Part shown: positions 27,196 to 35,534 of the stretch, piece by piece
How the letters are laid out: the number at the start of each line of letters is the position of its first letter
Position numbering within the stretch: position 1 is the stretch's first letter
DNA from: Litoreibacter ascidiaceicola
GTDB taxonomy: Bacteria; Pseudomonadota; Alphaproteobacteria; Rhodobacterales; Rhodobacteraceae
Assembly (NCBI RefSeq): GCF_900129235.1
Contig: NZ_FQUV01000008.1
Coordinates: forward strand, 62,001 to 126,000
Length of the DNA: 64,000 bases
Direction of reading: 5' to 3'
Position numbers and translations under genes: made by a program
The notes under the pieces: generated by a model
What the model saw: only the letters and a program-made list of their open reading frames with translations
What the model was told of the DNA's origin: nothing
Databases searched by the model: none

Positions 27196-27675
27196 ATGAG
27201 GGTTATACTTCTCTCTGCACTGGCCGTTTTCGGGATCGACCAGTTTTCCAAATGGGCTGTCGTCCATAAGATGAACCTGATCGAGCGGCTTTCCGTCGAC
27301 GTGCTGCCACCCCTGTTGAATTTCCGCATGGGCTGGAACACGGGCATCAATTTCGGCCTATTCTCGGACAGCCCAGAGATCATGCGCTACGTGCTGGTCG
27401 CGCTGGCCATCGTGGTGTCTTGCTTCCTGTTGTGGTGGGGCAATCGCAATCTTGGCCGGACAATCACGCAGATGGGGGCGGGGGCAATCATCGGTGGTGC
27501 GCTTGCAAATGCGCTGGATCGCGTACTTTACGGGGCCGTTGCCGATTTTTTGAACATGTCCTGCTGCGGTATCAGCAATCCCTACACCTTCAATATCGCC
27601 GACATCGGCATATTTGCAGGCGCTTTCGCCTTGGTTGCATTTGATGACACCAAGGGCGAGCATAAGTCAGGATAA
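27196..27675 (+). CDS. lspA: Lipoprotein signal peptidase (signal peptidase II)
   Basis: The 159-residue protein has four membrane segments and the two catalytic aspartates: Asp117 in GAVADFL and Asp136 in NIADIGIF, with NTGINFGLF near residue 48. It cleaves prolipoprotein signal peptides in the inner membrane. It begins two bases after purH, and a lipoprotein gene follows. Confidence 0.95.
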   Translation: MRVILLSALAVFGIDQFSKWAVVHKMNLIERLSVDVLPPLLNFRMGWNTGINFGLFSDSPEIMRYVLVALAIVVSCFLLWWGNRNLGRTITQMGAGAIIGGALANALDRVLYGAVADFLNMSCCGISNPYTFNIADIGIFAGAFALVAFDDTKGEHKSG

Positions 27676-27744
27676 AGAACCCTCGTGACGACCGCGTCGG
27701 ATTACGTTAAAACACCATCAAAAGAAGAGCAGGAGTGGCCTTTC

Positions 27745-28263
27745 ATGCAACGTAAAGCGATGATCCTTGGCGGGATGGTCTGTGCCGTACTGGCGCTGTC
27801 GGCATGTGACCGGAATAAACAGCCCCAGTTGCTCAACGTGAAATCCAATCAGGAAGGCGGGCCAGACGAGTTCGCGATCCTGCCAAACAAGCCTTTGACG
27901 CTTCCCGATGACTACAAGGCCTTGCCTGCGCCAACGAAGGGCGGGACCAACCGGACCGATGTGACGCCACTGGCCGATGCCGTGGTGGCGCTCGGGGGCA
28001 ATCCAAACGGTGGTATCAGTGATGGCGGGTTGGTAAACTACGCGTCGCGCTATGGCGTTTCTCCCGATATCCGGGGCGCTCTTGCAACCGAAGATCTGGA
28101 ATTCCGCCGCAAGAACGATGGCCGCCTGCTTGAACGCGTCTTTAATGTGAATGTCTACTTCAAGGCTTACCGCAAGCAATCTCTTGATCAGTACGCCGAG
28201 CTTGAGCGCTTGCGCCGGCTTGGTGTGCGCACCAATTCCGCGCCGCCCGAAGGCTACGAATAG
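27745..28263 (+). CDS. DUF3035 lipoprotein
   Basis: The 172-residue protein has a short charged start, a hydrophobic segment and a lipobox LSAC with Cys21, so it is a predicted lipoprotein. The sequence after it (EFAILPNKPLTLPDDYKALP) is typical of the alphaproteobacterial DUF3035 family, often annotated as a putative beta-barrel-assembly-associated lipoprotein; function is not established. I chose ATG at 27745 with AGGAG nine bases upstream; an in-frame start at 27685 would put extra residues before the signal. It lies directly after lspA, whose product would process it. Confidence 0.85.
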   Translation: MQRKAMILGGMVCAVLALSACDRNKQPQLLNVKSNQEGGPDEFAILPNKPLTLPDDYKALPAPTKGGTNRTDVTPLADAVVALGGNPNGGISDGGLVNYASRYGVSPDIRGALATEDLEFRRKNDGRLLERVFNVNVYFKAYRKQSLDQYAELERLRRLGVRTNSAPPEGYE

Positions 28264-28352
28264 TCAGGCCAGTCACAAGGCCGTGGCTCAGGTTGAATTC
28301 TCGGCAACTCCTGCCATGTTTTCTAATAACGTGATTATCTGAAGGGATGCTT

Positions 28353-29696
28353 ATGCGCCGTCTAATTGCTTGTCTGATTGCTCCGGTTGTTCTGGTCTTT
28401 CCGGCCCTTGGCGCCGAAAAGATCACCACATTTACCTTGGATAACGGTCTCGAGGCAGTCGTGCTCGAAGATCATCGTGCGCCGGTCGTGGTGCATATGC
28501 TTTGGTACAAAGCGGGCGCTGCGGACGAAGCACCGGGGGTTTCTGGCATCGCGCATTTTCTTGAACACCTCCTATTCAAGGCCACTGACAAGCTGGAGGC
28601 TGGTGAGTTCTCGGCTGTGGTCGAGGCGAATGGCGGGTCGGACAACGCGTTCACCTCTTGGGACTATACGGCCTACTACCAGCGGATCGCGGCGGATCGC
28701 CTCGATCTGATGATGGGTATGGAAGCGGACCGGATGCGCAATATTCGCCTGACCGCGGAGGATGTGGAGACCGAGCGTAAAGTTATCCTGGAAGAACGGG
28801 CACAGCGCACAGATAGCGATCCGGGTGCTTTGTTCGGTGAGCAACGAAATGCAGCTCAATATTTGAACCACCCCTATGGTCGCCCGATTATCGGCTGGCG
28901 TCATGAGGCGGCCAAACTAAGCCGCGAAGATGCACTTGGCTTTTATCGAAAATACTACGCGCCGAACGCGGCCGTGCTGATTGTTGCGGGCGACGTGGAC
29001 CCTGCCGAAGTGGAAGCGCTGGCCAAGAAGCACTACGGCCCGTTGGAACCCACCGTTGGGTTGGAAGCGCGCGTTCGCCCCGAAGAGCCACCGCAGCGTG
29101 CCGAGCGCCGAATTGTCTATGAAGACCCGCAAGCTGCGCAGCCTTATGTGATCCGCTCGTATATGGCTCCGGAACGGGATGCCGGAGACCAGAAAACGGC
29201 CGCTGCACTGACTTTGCTTGCCAAAATTCTTGGTGGACCCGGGCAGACGTCCGTGCTTGGTCGTGCATTGCAATTCGAGAGCAACAAAGCGGTCTACACA
29301 TCGGCGTTCTATTCAGGCATGAACTACGACGACACGACTTTCGGAGTGTTCATCGTTCCAGCGCCGGGTCTGAGTTTGCAGCAAGGCGAGGACGAGATGG
29401 ATGCAGTGATCGCAAAATTCCTTGAGGATGGCGTCGACGCGGAGCATCTGGCGCGAGTGAAGTCGCAAATTCGGGCATCCTTGATCTACGGACAGGACGA
29501 TGTTGCCTCTCTGGGTCGTGAATATGGTGCGGCTCTGACCTCCGGTTTGACGGTCGAAGACGTGCAGCAATGGCCCGCCGTTCTAGATGCCGTCACCGAG
29601 GAAGATATAATGCAAGCGGCACGCTTGGTGCTTGACCGTAAAAAGGCGGTAACCGGTTGGTTCCGCAAGCCGTCAGCGGAGGAGGTTTCCCAATGA
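28353..29696 (+). CDS. M16 family zinc metallopeptidase (catalytic member)
   Basis: The 447-residue protein has an export signal (RLIACLIAPVVLVFPALG) and the inverted zinc motif HFLEH (His68, Glu71, His72) of M16 peptidases, followed by the conserved ERKVILEERAQR segment with the likely third ligand. It is probably periplasmic. ATG at 28353 is preferred because GAAGGG lies directly before 28347, too close for that in-frame ATG. It overlaps the next M16 gene by an ATGA, and the two probably form a heterodimer as in other bacterial M16B pairs. Substrates are unknown. Confidence 0.92.
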   Translation: MRRLIACLIAPVVLVFPALGAEKITTFTLDNGLEAVVLEDHRAPVVVHMLWYKAGAADEAPGVSGIAHFLEHLLFKATDKLEAGEFSAVVEANGGSDNAFTSWDYTAYYQRIAADRLDLMMGMEADRMRNIRLTAEDVETERKVILEERAQRTDSDPGALFGEQRNAAQYLNHPYGRPIIGWRHEAAKLSREDALGFYRKYYAPNAAVLIVAGDVDPAEVEALAKKHYGPLEPTVGLEARVRPEEPPQRAERRIVYEDPQAAQPYVIRSYMAPERDAGDQKTAAALTLLAKILGGPGQTSVLGRALQFESNKAVYTSAFYSGMNYDDTTFGVFIVPAPGLSLQQGEDEMDAVIAKFLEDGVDAEHLARVKSQIRASLIYGQDDVASLGREYGAALTSGLTVEDVQQWPAVLDAVTEEDIMQAARLVLDRKKAVTGWFRKPSAEEVSQ

Positions 29697-31000
29697 TCCG
29701 TGTTGTTCTGGCCACCTGCTTGGCCCTCATTACCTTCCCTGCTGCCGCTATTGACATTAAAGAGGTGACCTCTCCGGGTGGTATCAAAGCGTGGCTGGTC
29801 GAAGAAACCTCGATACCATTCACCGCTCTGGAAATCCGCTTCAAAGGCGGTGCGTCGCTGGACGCTGAGGGAAAGCGTGGCGCCGCCTATTTGATGTCCG
29901 GCCTGCTGGACGAGGGCGCGGGTGATCTGACCTCGACTGAATTCGCTCTGGCCGCTGAAGAACTCGCATTCAAGTACGATTTTGACGCGTCTTCTGATAG
30001 TTTTTCAGTGTCTGCTCAGTTTCTGACGGAAAACCGTGACGCCTCCCTCGAATTGCTGCGCAAAGCGCTGAACGAGCCGCGGTTTGATCAAGATGCGGTG
30101 GATCGTGTACGTGCGCAGGTGCTGTCGATTATCGCCTCTGACTCAGAAGATCCAAACGACATCGCAGGCAAGACCTTTGCGTCGCTTGCTTACGGTGACC
30201 ACCCATATGCAACCAAGCTTGAAGGCACGGCGGAATCCGTCACGATGCTGACACGCGATGATCTGATTGCATCGCATAAATCACTCCTCACCCGCGACCG
30301 CGTTTACGTTGGTGCGGTGGGCGATATCTCCGCTGAAGAACTGGGTGTCATTCTGGATGAACTGTTGGGTGCATTGCCAGAAACTGGCCCAGATTTGCCC
30401 GGTCCCGCGCCATTCCTGCTGTCCGGCGGCGAGACTGTGGTTCCCTATAACACGCCGCAATCTGTCGCCATTTTCGGTCATGCAGGTATCGAAAGAACTG
30501 ATCCCGATTTTTTTGCAGCCTATGTTATGAATCAAGTTCTGGGTTCCGGCGGGTTCGGCTCCCGCCTCATGGACGAGGTGCGTGAAAAGCGCGGGCTCAC
30601 CTATGGGGTATATTCATATCTGGTTCTTCGGGAGCATGTGAACTTGGTGATGGGTCAGGTGTCTTCGTCGAATGACAGCGTGGCGGAAGCGATCTCGGTC
30701 ATCCGTGACGAATGGGCGAAGATGGCTGACGAGGGCGTGACTGAGGAAGAGCTGGAGACGGCCAAGACCTATTTGACCGGTGCCTATCCGCTACGCTTCG
30801 ACGGCAACGCACGTATTGCCAACATTCTTGCTTCAATGCAGTTCGATGATTTGCCGATCGATTACATCGACAGCCGTAATTCGCAGGTTGAAGCGGTGAC
30901 GCTAGAAGATATCAAGCGCGTCTCTAAACGACTTCTGAAGCCTGAAAACCTGCATTTTGTCGTCGTCGGAAAGCCGACCGGATTGGATGCGTCGAACTAG
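29693..31000 (+). CDS. M16 family peptidase homologue (non-catalytic partner)
   Basis: The 435-residue protein has an N-terminal signal (MIRVVLATCLALITFPAAA) and the M16 fold, but where the zinc motif should be it reads GAAYLMSGLLDEG, without HxxEH. The second half carries FGSRLMDEVREKRGLTYGVYSY, a conserved substrate-binding segment of M16 proteins (an R-Y pair). Such non-catalytic homologues pair with the catalytic one encoded just upstream. The two genes overlap by four bases, which suggests coupled translation. Confidence 0.92.
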   Translation: MIRVVLATCLALITFPAAAIDIKEVTSPGGIKAWLVEETSIPFTALEIRFKGGASLDAEGKRGAAYLMSGLLDEGAGDLTSTEFALAAEELAFKYDFDASSDSFSVSAQFLTENRDASLELLRKALNEPRFDQDAVDRVRAQVLSIIASDSEDPNDIAGKTFASLAYGDHPYATKLEGTAESVTMLTRDDLIASHKSLLTRDRVYVGAVGDISAEELGVILDELLGALPETGPDLPGPAPFLLSGGETVVPYNTPQSVAIFGHAGIERTDPDFFAAYVMNQVLGSGGFGSRLMDEVREKRGLTYGVYSYLVLREHVNLVMGQVSSSNDSVAEAISVIRDEWAKMADEGVTEEELETAKTYLTGAYPLRFDGNARIANILASMQFDDLPIDYIDSRNSQVEAVTLEDIKRVSKRLLKPENLHFVVVGKPTGLDASN

Positions 31001-31047
31001 CCAAGCCCAATGGCCGAATCGGGATTGGGCGTGCTACAAATTGGGGT

Positions 31048-32889
31048 ATGAACGCTCAGACCCCCAACATAGGCGATAGTCAGCCCGCAAAACGGCCTCA
31101 GATCAAGCAATTGGATGAAGTGGCCGTCAACCGGATCGCGGCTGGCGAAGTGGTCGAACGACCCGCCTCGGCGGTTAAGGAGTTGATCGAGAACGCGCTG
31201 GACGCAGGCGCGACCCGCATTGAGCTTTGCGTCAAGGACGGCGGCAAGACCCTGATCCGCGTGACCGATGACGGGCATGGGATCCCCGCGCGGGATTTGC
31301 CGCTGGCCTTGTCGCGGCACGCCACATCGAAGATCGACGGGACTGACCTGCTGAACATCCACACCTTCGGCTTCCGTGGCGAGGCGCTGCCGTCGATGGC
31401 CGCAGTCGGTCGCATGACGATCACGTCGCGCGTCGCAGGCGAGGACGCAGCGCAGATCGTCGTGGATGGCGGCGCGATGGGGAAGGTCACTCCTGCGGCC
31501 CTGTCGAAAGGCACAGTGGTCGAGTTGCGCAACCTGTTTTATGCGACACCCGCACGGCTGAAATTCCTGCGCACCGACCGCGCCGAGATGGGCGCGATCT
31601 CCGACGTGGTCAAGAAGCTGGCGATGGCGGAGCCTTACGTCGGCTTCACAATCCGCGATCTGTCGCGTGATGATACAGGGCGCGTGACGTTCCGTGCAGA
31701 CCCGCAGTCGGGCGATATGTTCGATGCGCTTGGCGGGCGGTTGCGCTCGATCCTTGGCGCGGAATTCGCGGACAATGCCTTGGCCATTGATGCGGAACGC
31801 GAGGGGATCACCCTGACCGGCTACGCGGCGTTACCGACTTATTCACGCGGTAACAGTATTTCGCAGTTCCTGTTCGTGAATGGACGTCCCGTGCGAGACA
31901 AGCTGTTGGTCGGCGCGCTACGTGGCGCGTATTCGGACTTCCTGAGCCGCGACAGACATCCCGTAGTGGCGTTGTTTCTGGAATTGGAACCGACCAAAGT
32001 GGACGTAAACGTCCACCCGGCCAAGGCGGAAGTCCGGTTCCGCGATCCGAGAATGGCACGGGGATTGATCGTTTCAGCGCTGAAGCACGCGCTGGCGGAT
32101 GCGGGGCATCGTGCCTCGACGACTGTGGCGGGCGCGACGTTGGGCGCGTTCCAGCCAGAGCGGGTGGAACGCCCCGTGTATCAAATGGACCGCCCATCGC
32201 TGGGGGCCATGCGGGCGTCTTATCAGGCCCAAGCACCCGGATTTGCCGAAACGCAGGCAGTCTATAGCCGCGTTGACGTGGTCGAGCCTGTTGCCGCAGA
32301 ACCGGTGGACCAGCCCTTGGGAGCGGCACGCGGGCAGGTGCATGAGAACTACATCATCGCGCAAACCAAAAACGGTATGGTGATCGTCGACCAACACGCC
32401 GCACATGAGCGGTTGGTTTATGAGAAACTAAAGAAGCAGATGGCCGAGAACGGTGTTGCGGCGCAGGCATTACTAATCCCCGAGATCGTGGAAATGTCCG
32501 GTGCGGATGCCGAAACACTGTTGAGCCATGCTGACGCGCTGTCCAAACTTGGGCTAACGCTTGAGCCGTTTGGCGCAGGCGCAATCGCTGTGCGCGAGAC
32601 CCCTGCGATTCTGGGCGAGGTTAACGCGGAAGCAATGGTGAGAGATATCCTTGATGAACTCGACGACCTTGGCGACACGCAACTGGTTACCGACAAGATA
32701 GAGGCGGTGTTAAGCCGCGTCGCCTGTCACGGCTCTATCCGGTCGGGTCGTTGGATGCGGGCGGACGAGATGAACGCCCTGCTGCGCGAGATGGAGGCGA
32801 CGCCTCACTCGGGCCAATGCAACCACGGCCGCCCCACCTATGTGGAGCTGAAGCTGGCCGATATTGAACGATTGTTCGGACGCACATGA
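31048..32889 (+). CDS. mutL: DNA mismatch repair protein MutL
   Basis: The 613-residue protein has the GHKL ATPase motifs (VKELIENALDAGA, DDGHGI, TFGFRGEALPS), a transducer domain to about 340, a variable linker, and the C-terminal dimerisation domain. The endonuclease motif DQHAAHERLVYE (about 448-459) is present, as in species that lack MutH, and the C-terminal ACHGSIRSGRWM and QCNHGRPT segments fit it. MutL couples mismatch recognition to strand incision. It is followed by rmuC with an ATGA overlap. Confidence 0.97.
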   Translation: MNAQTPNIGDSQPAKRPQIKQLDEVAVNRIAAGEVVERPASAVKELIENALDAGATRIELCVKDGGKTLIRVTDDGHGIPARDLPLALSRHATSKIDGTDLLNIHTFGFRGEALPSMAAVGRMTITSRVAGEDAAQIVVDGGAMGKVTPAALSKGTVVELRNLFYATPARLKFLRTDRAEMGAISDVVKKLAMAEPYVGFTIRDLSRDDTGRVTFRADPQSGDMFDALGGRLRSILGAEFADNALAIDAEREGITLTGYAALPTYSRGNSISQFLFVNGRPVRDKLLVGALRGAYSDFLSRDRHPVVALFLELEPTKVDVNVHPAKAEVRFRDPRMARGLIVSALKHALADAGHRASTTVAGATLGAFQPERVERPVYQMDRPSLGAMRASYQAQAPGFAETQAVYSRVDVVEPVAAEPVDQPLGAARGQVHENYIIAQTKNGMVIVDQHAAHERLVYEKLKKQMAENGVAAQALLIPEIVEMSGADAETLLSHADALSKLGLTLEPFGAGAIAVRETPAILGEVNAEAMVRDILDELDDLGDTQLVTDKIEAVLSRVACHGSIRSGRWMRADEMNALLREMEATPHSGQCNHGRPTYVELKLADIERLFGRT

Positions 32890-34109
32890 TCCAGTTTGGC
32901 GATACGATTTTGCAGTGGGATGACCCGCTGGTTATTGCGGGCCTCGTGGGTGCCGCTGTTCTGCTTTTGATGATCGTTTTGCTGATCACAGTAGTTCGGT
33001 CTGCAGGACGGGCCGCACAAATGGCGCAGCCGATGATGATGCAGATGGGGCAGTTGAACCAAACCGTGCAAAGCCTTGGAACAGGTCAGGCGCAGTTGTC
33101 AGGCGGGCTGGAGAGCCTGTCGAAGAGTCAGAGCATGACGATCCAGACCATGGAAGTCCGGCTGGCTGAAGTGCAGCAAAAGATGGCAGAGCGGTTGCAC
33201 GAGAACGCGATGAAGTCGGCGCGGTCCCTGTCGGATTTGCAGGAGCGGATGAACGACACGCTGCATGGCTCCTCCGAGAAAACCACCAAATCACTAACGC
33301 AGTTACAAGAACGATTGGCGACCATCGACAAGGCGCAGACCAATATCGAAAAGCTGTCGGGCGATGTGTTGTCCTTGCAGGATATCTTGTCGAACAAGCA
33401 AACACGCGGGGCGTTCGGGGAAATCCAGCTGAACGATATCGTGTCCAAGGCTTTGCCTGCTGACAGCTACTCGTTTCAGTGCACCTTGTCGAACGGCAAG
33501 CGGGCGGACTGCCTGATCAAGCTACCCAACCCTCCTGGGCCGATCGTGATCGATGCGAAGTTCCCGTTGGAGGCCTACGAAGCGCTTGTCGCCGCCGAAA
33601 CCAAGGAGCAACAAGCGCGCGCGTTGACTGCTTTGGGGCAGGCGGTCCGGGTGCATATCAAGAAAATCTCCGAGAGCTACCAGATCGAAGGTGAAACCGC
33701 TGATGGGGCACTGATGTTCCTACCCTCCGAGGCGGTCTATGCGGAGCTTCATTCCCGTTTGCCCAACATCATCCGTGAGGGCTTCGCTGCACGGGTATGG
33801 ATTGTCTCGCCCACGACATGTATGGCGACGCTGCACACGATGCGCTCGATCCTGAAGGACTCGCGGATGCGCGAGCAAACAGGCGAAATTCGCAAAGCTC
33901 TGCGCCAGCTTCACCGCGATGTCGAGATTATCGGCGAGAAGGCAGGCAAGCTGGAAACGCACCTGCGGCAAGCAGGCGATGATGTGTCGGGCGTGCTGAC
34001 CGCCGCTACGCGTGCGGGTAAACGGGCGGACCGCTTGGACAACTTCGATTTCGAGGAACTGGTGCCCGAGGAGACCAACGTTGTGCCACTCGGCAAGTCT
34101 CCGGATTAA
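32886..34109 (+). CDS. rmuC: DNA recombination protein RmuC
   Basis: The 407-residue protein has one N-terminal membrane segment (about 15-37), a long coiled coil (about 50-150) and the RmuC domain with KQTRGAFGEIQL, PGPIVIDAKFPLEAY and FLPSEAVYAEL. RmuC limits inversions at short repeats in E. coli and is a nuclease-like protein; the mechanism is not settled. It overlaps the end of mutL by four bases, so the two DNA-maintenance genes are probably translated together. The convergent chrR gene ends at 34106, overlapping by four bases. Confidence 0.94.
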   Translation: MIQFGDTILQWDDPLVIAGLVGAAVLLLMIVLLITVVRSAGRAAQMAQPMMMQMGQLNQTVQSLGTGQAQLSGGLESLSKSQSMTIQTMEVRLAEVQQKMAERLHENAMKSARSLSDLQERMNDTLHGSSEKTTKSLTQLQERLATIDKAQTNIEKLSGDVLSLQDILSNKQTRGAFGEIQLNDIVSKALPADSYSFQCTLSNGKRADCLIKLPNPPGPIVIDAKFPLEAYEALVAAETKEQQARALTALGQAVRVHIKKISESYQIEGETADGALMFLPSEAVYAELHSRLPNIIREGFAARVWIVSPTTCMATLHTMRSILKDSRMREQTGEIRKALRQLHRDVEIIGEKAGKLETHLRQAGDDVSGVLTAATRAGKRADRLDNFDFEELVPEETNVVPLGKSPD

Positions 34110-34762
34110 ATCCGCAAGAACGGCTGCGCGATGCGTTGCACAAGGCCACGGAATCTCAGCGGCGCGTCGGTAGCTGCAAGGCAGATACAATCTACACCTG
34201 CTTCTGCCACAGGTGTGTGTTCGTCTTCTTCCGTGGCAATTTCCAGATCACCCGGTCCGAAACGATCAAACTCGTCGCGGAAGGCGCCTTGAAGAACCAG
34301 AGTCAATTCAGTCCCACGGTGACCATGGTCAGGCACGGCACACCCGGCGGGGATATGGAGCAAACGGACGGAGGCATCTTTCGACGTCGGTAGAATTGCT
34401 TGCCGGACGCCCATTCCGACCGAACGCCATTTTACGGAATCCAGATCCCCCCCGACATAGCTTTGCAATGCCGATGGAAACAGCCCGGGCTTGGTGTGAT
34501 GGATGCGAATAGGGGCTTTCTCACCGGCGTCAATAAGAGCCAAAGTTGCGATCAAATCCACATCCACGTCACGAGTACTATCGCTCTCTGACGTGTCCGA
34601 TAGAATCGCACCGCCCACGGCTTCAAACGCTTCAAGGCGCACGCGACAAGCGTCGCACATGCTCACATGCGTCGCGACCACGAGGCTGAATGCCTCGGAT
34701 AATGTGCCTGCTGCGTAGCTAATCAACAACCCATCGTTGATATGGTGTTTGATGTTTTCCAT
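34106..34762 (-). CDS. chrR: Anti-sigma factor ChrR
   Basis: The 218-residue protein has the two ChrR domains. The N-terminal zinc-binding anti-sigma domain carries His7, His32, Cys36 and Cys39 in a HVSMCDACR context; the C-terminal cupin has VPDHGHRGTELTLV with His146, His148, Glu152 and later His182. These match R. sphaeroides ChrR with a small constant offset. ChrR holds the ECF sigma factor RpoE inactive until singlet oxygen or related stress. ATG at 34762 aligns with the R. sphaeroides start; a GTG at 34774 overlapping the sigma-factor stop (GTGA) is the alternative. It follows rpoE directly. Confidence 0.95.
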   Translation of the reverse strand: MENIKHHINDGLLISYAAGTLSEAFSLVVATHVSMCDACRVRLEAFEAVGGAILSDTSESDSTRDVDVDLIATLALIDAGEKAPIRIHHTKPGLFPSALQSYVGGDLDSVKWRSVGMGVRQAILPTSKDASVRLLHIPAGCAVPDHGHRGTELTLVLQGAFRDEFDRFGPGDLEIATEEDEHTPVAEAGVDCICLAATDAPLRFRGLVQRIAQPFLRI

Positions 34763-34770
34763 AGTCCGTT

Positions 34771-35313
34771 TCACTTCATTACGTGGCGCAGCTTTTCAAG
34801 CGCCAGTCTAATTCTTGACTTGATCGTTCCCAGTGGCAGCCCTGTCTCATCAGCGATTTCGCTATGCGACAGATCGCCAAAATAGGCTTTCTGAATCAAA
34901 TCCCTCTGTTTGTCCGGCAGTTCAGCTAATGCCTGAACCAATCGGGTACTTTCTTGTTGAAGCTCCATAACATCGGCCGCATCCGGCTCAGGTTCTGGGC
35001 CCCATGTCAATTCGTCCGGCTCGGGCCGCCGCTGCTTTCGCAACATGTCGATCCGCCGGTTCCGTGCGATAGTGAACACCCAAGTGCTCACGCTGGCCCG
35101 CGTCGGGTCGAACAGATGCGCCTTGTGCCACAGCGTTGCCATGACGTCCTGAGCGCATTCCTCCGCCATCGAAGCGTCAGTTCCAGATTTGATCAGGAAC
35201 CCTTTCACGCGCGGGGCGAAATGCTTGAACAGTTCTGCGAATGCCGCCTTATCCTGAGCATCGCGGATCAACAGAACGCATTCTACAAATCGCAGGTTTT
35301 CTTGTTCCTTCAT
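34771..35313 (-). CDS. rpoE: ECF sigma factor RpoE (singlet-oxygen type)
   Basis: The 180-residue protein is an ECF sigma factor with sigma region 2 (FAELFKHFAPRVKGFLIKSGTD ... AEECAQDVMATLW ... FTIARNRRIDMLR) and region 4 (LPDKQRDLIQKAYFGDLSHSEIADETGLPLGTIKSRIRLALEKLR). The chrR gene follows with a GTGA overlap, which is the arrangement of the photo-oxidative-stress regulators of Rhodobacter. I chose ATG at 35313 to match the family start length; an in-frame extension upstream has no match. A promoter of its own type lies 117 bases upstream, so it probably regulates itself. Confidence 0.95.
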   Translation of the reverse strand: MKEQENLRFVECVLLIRDAQDKAAFAELFKHFAPRVKGFLIKSGTDASMAEECAQDVMATLWHKAHLFDPTRASVSTWVFTIARNRRIDMLRKQRRPEPDELTWGPEPEPDAADVMELQQESTRLVQALAELPDKQRDLIQKAYFGDLSHSEIADETGLPLGTIKSRIRLALEKLRHVMK

Positions 35314-35429
35314 GGACACAATCTTCTCACGACCCTTTCTGACGCCACCCTCGCGGCGCACCGGTTTGCATACAGGCTGCATTACAAGCCCAGAGTCGTC
35401 AAAAGATGTGTCTGCCGTCAACATGTACC

Positions 35430-35458
35430 TTCTACGGCCAGAAATCTATTTCGGATCA
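35430..35458 (-). promoter_or_regulatory. Candidate RpoE-type promoter of rpoE-chrR
   Basis: On the minus strand TGATCC (35458-35453) is followed after 18 bases by TAGAA (35434-35430). The -35 and spacing agree with the RpoE promoter reported in R. sphaeroides. The start of transcription would lie about 110 bases before the rpoE ATG. Confidence 0.6.
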
Positions 35459-35470
35459 CTTCGCCTTCAT

Positions 35471-35499
35471 TGATCCATATCGACCGCGCAGACGTAAAA
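35471..35499 (+). promoter_or_regulatory. Candidate RpoE-type promoter of the flavin oxidoreductase operon
   Basis: TGATCC (35471-35476) is followed after 18 bases by TAAAA (35495-35499), about 35 bases before the ATG at 35535. It stands back to back with the rpoE promoter; the two -35 elements are 12 bases apart. Confidence 0.6.
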
Positions 35500-35534
35500 C
35501 CCTTAGAAGAAATTTTTCCGTGCTGGAGCGTAAA

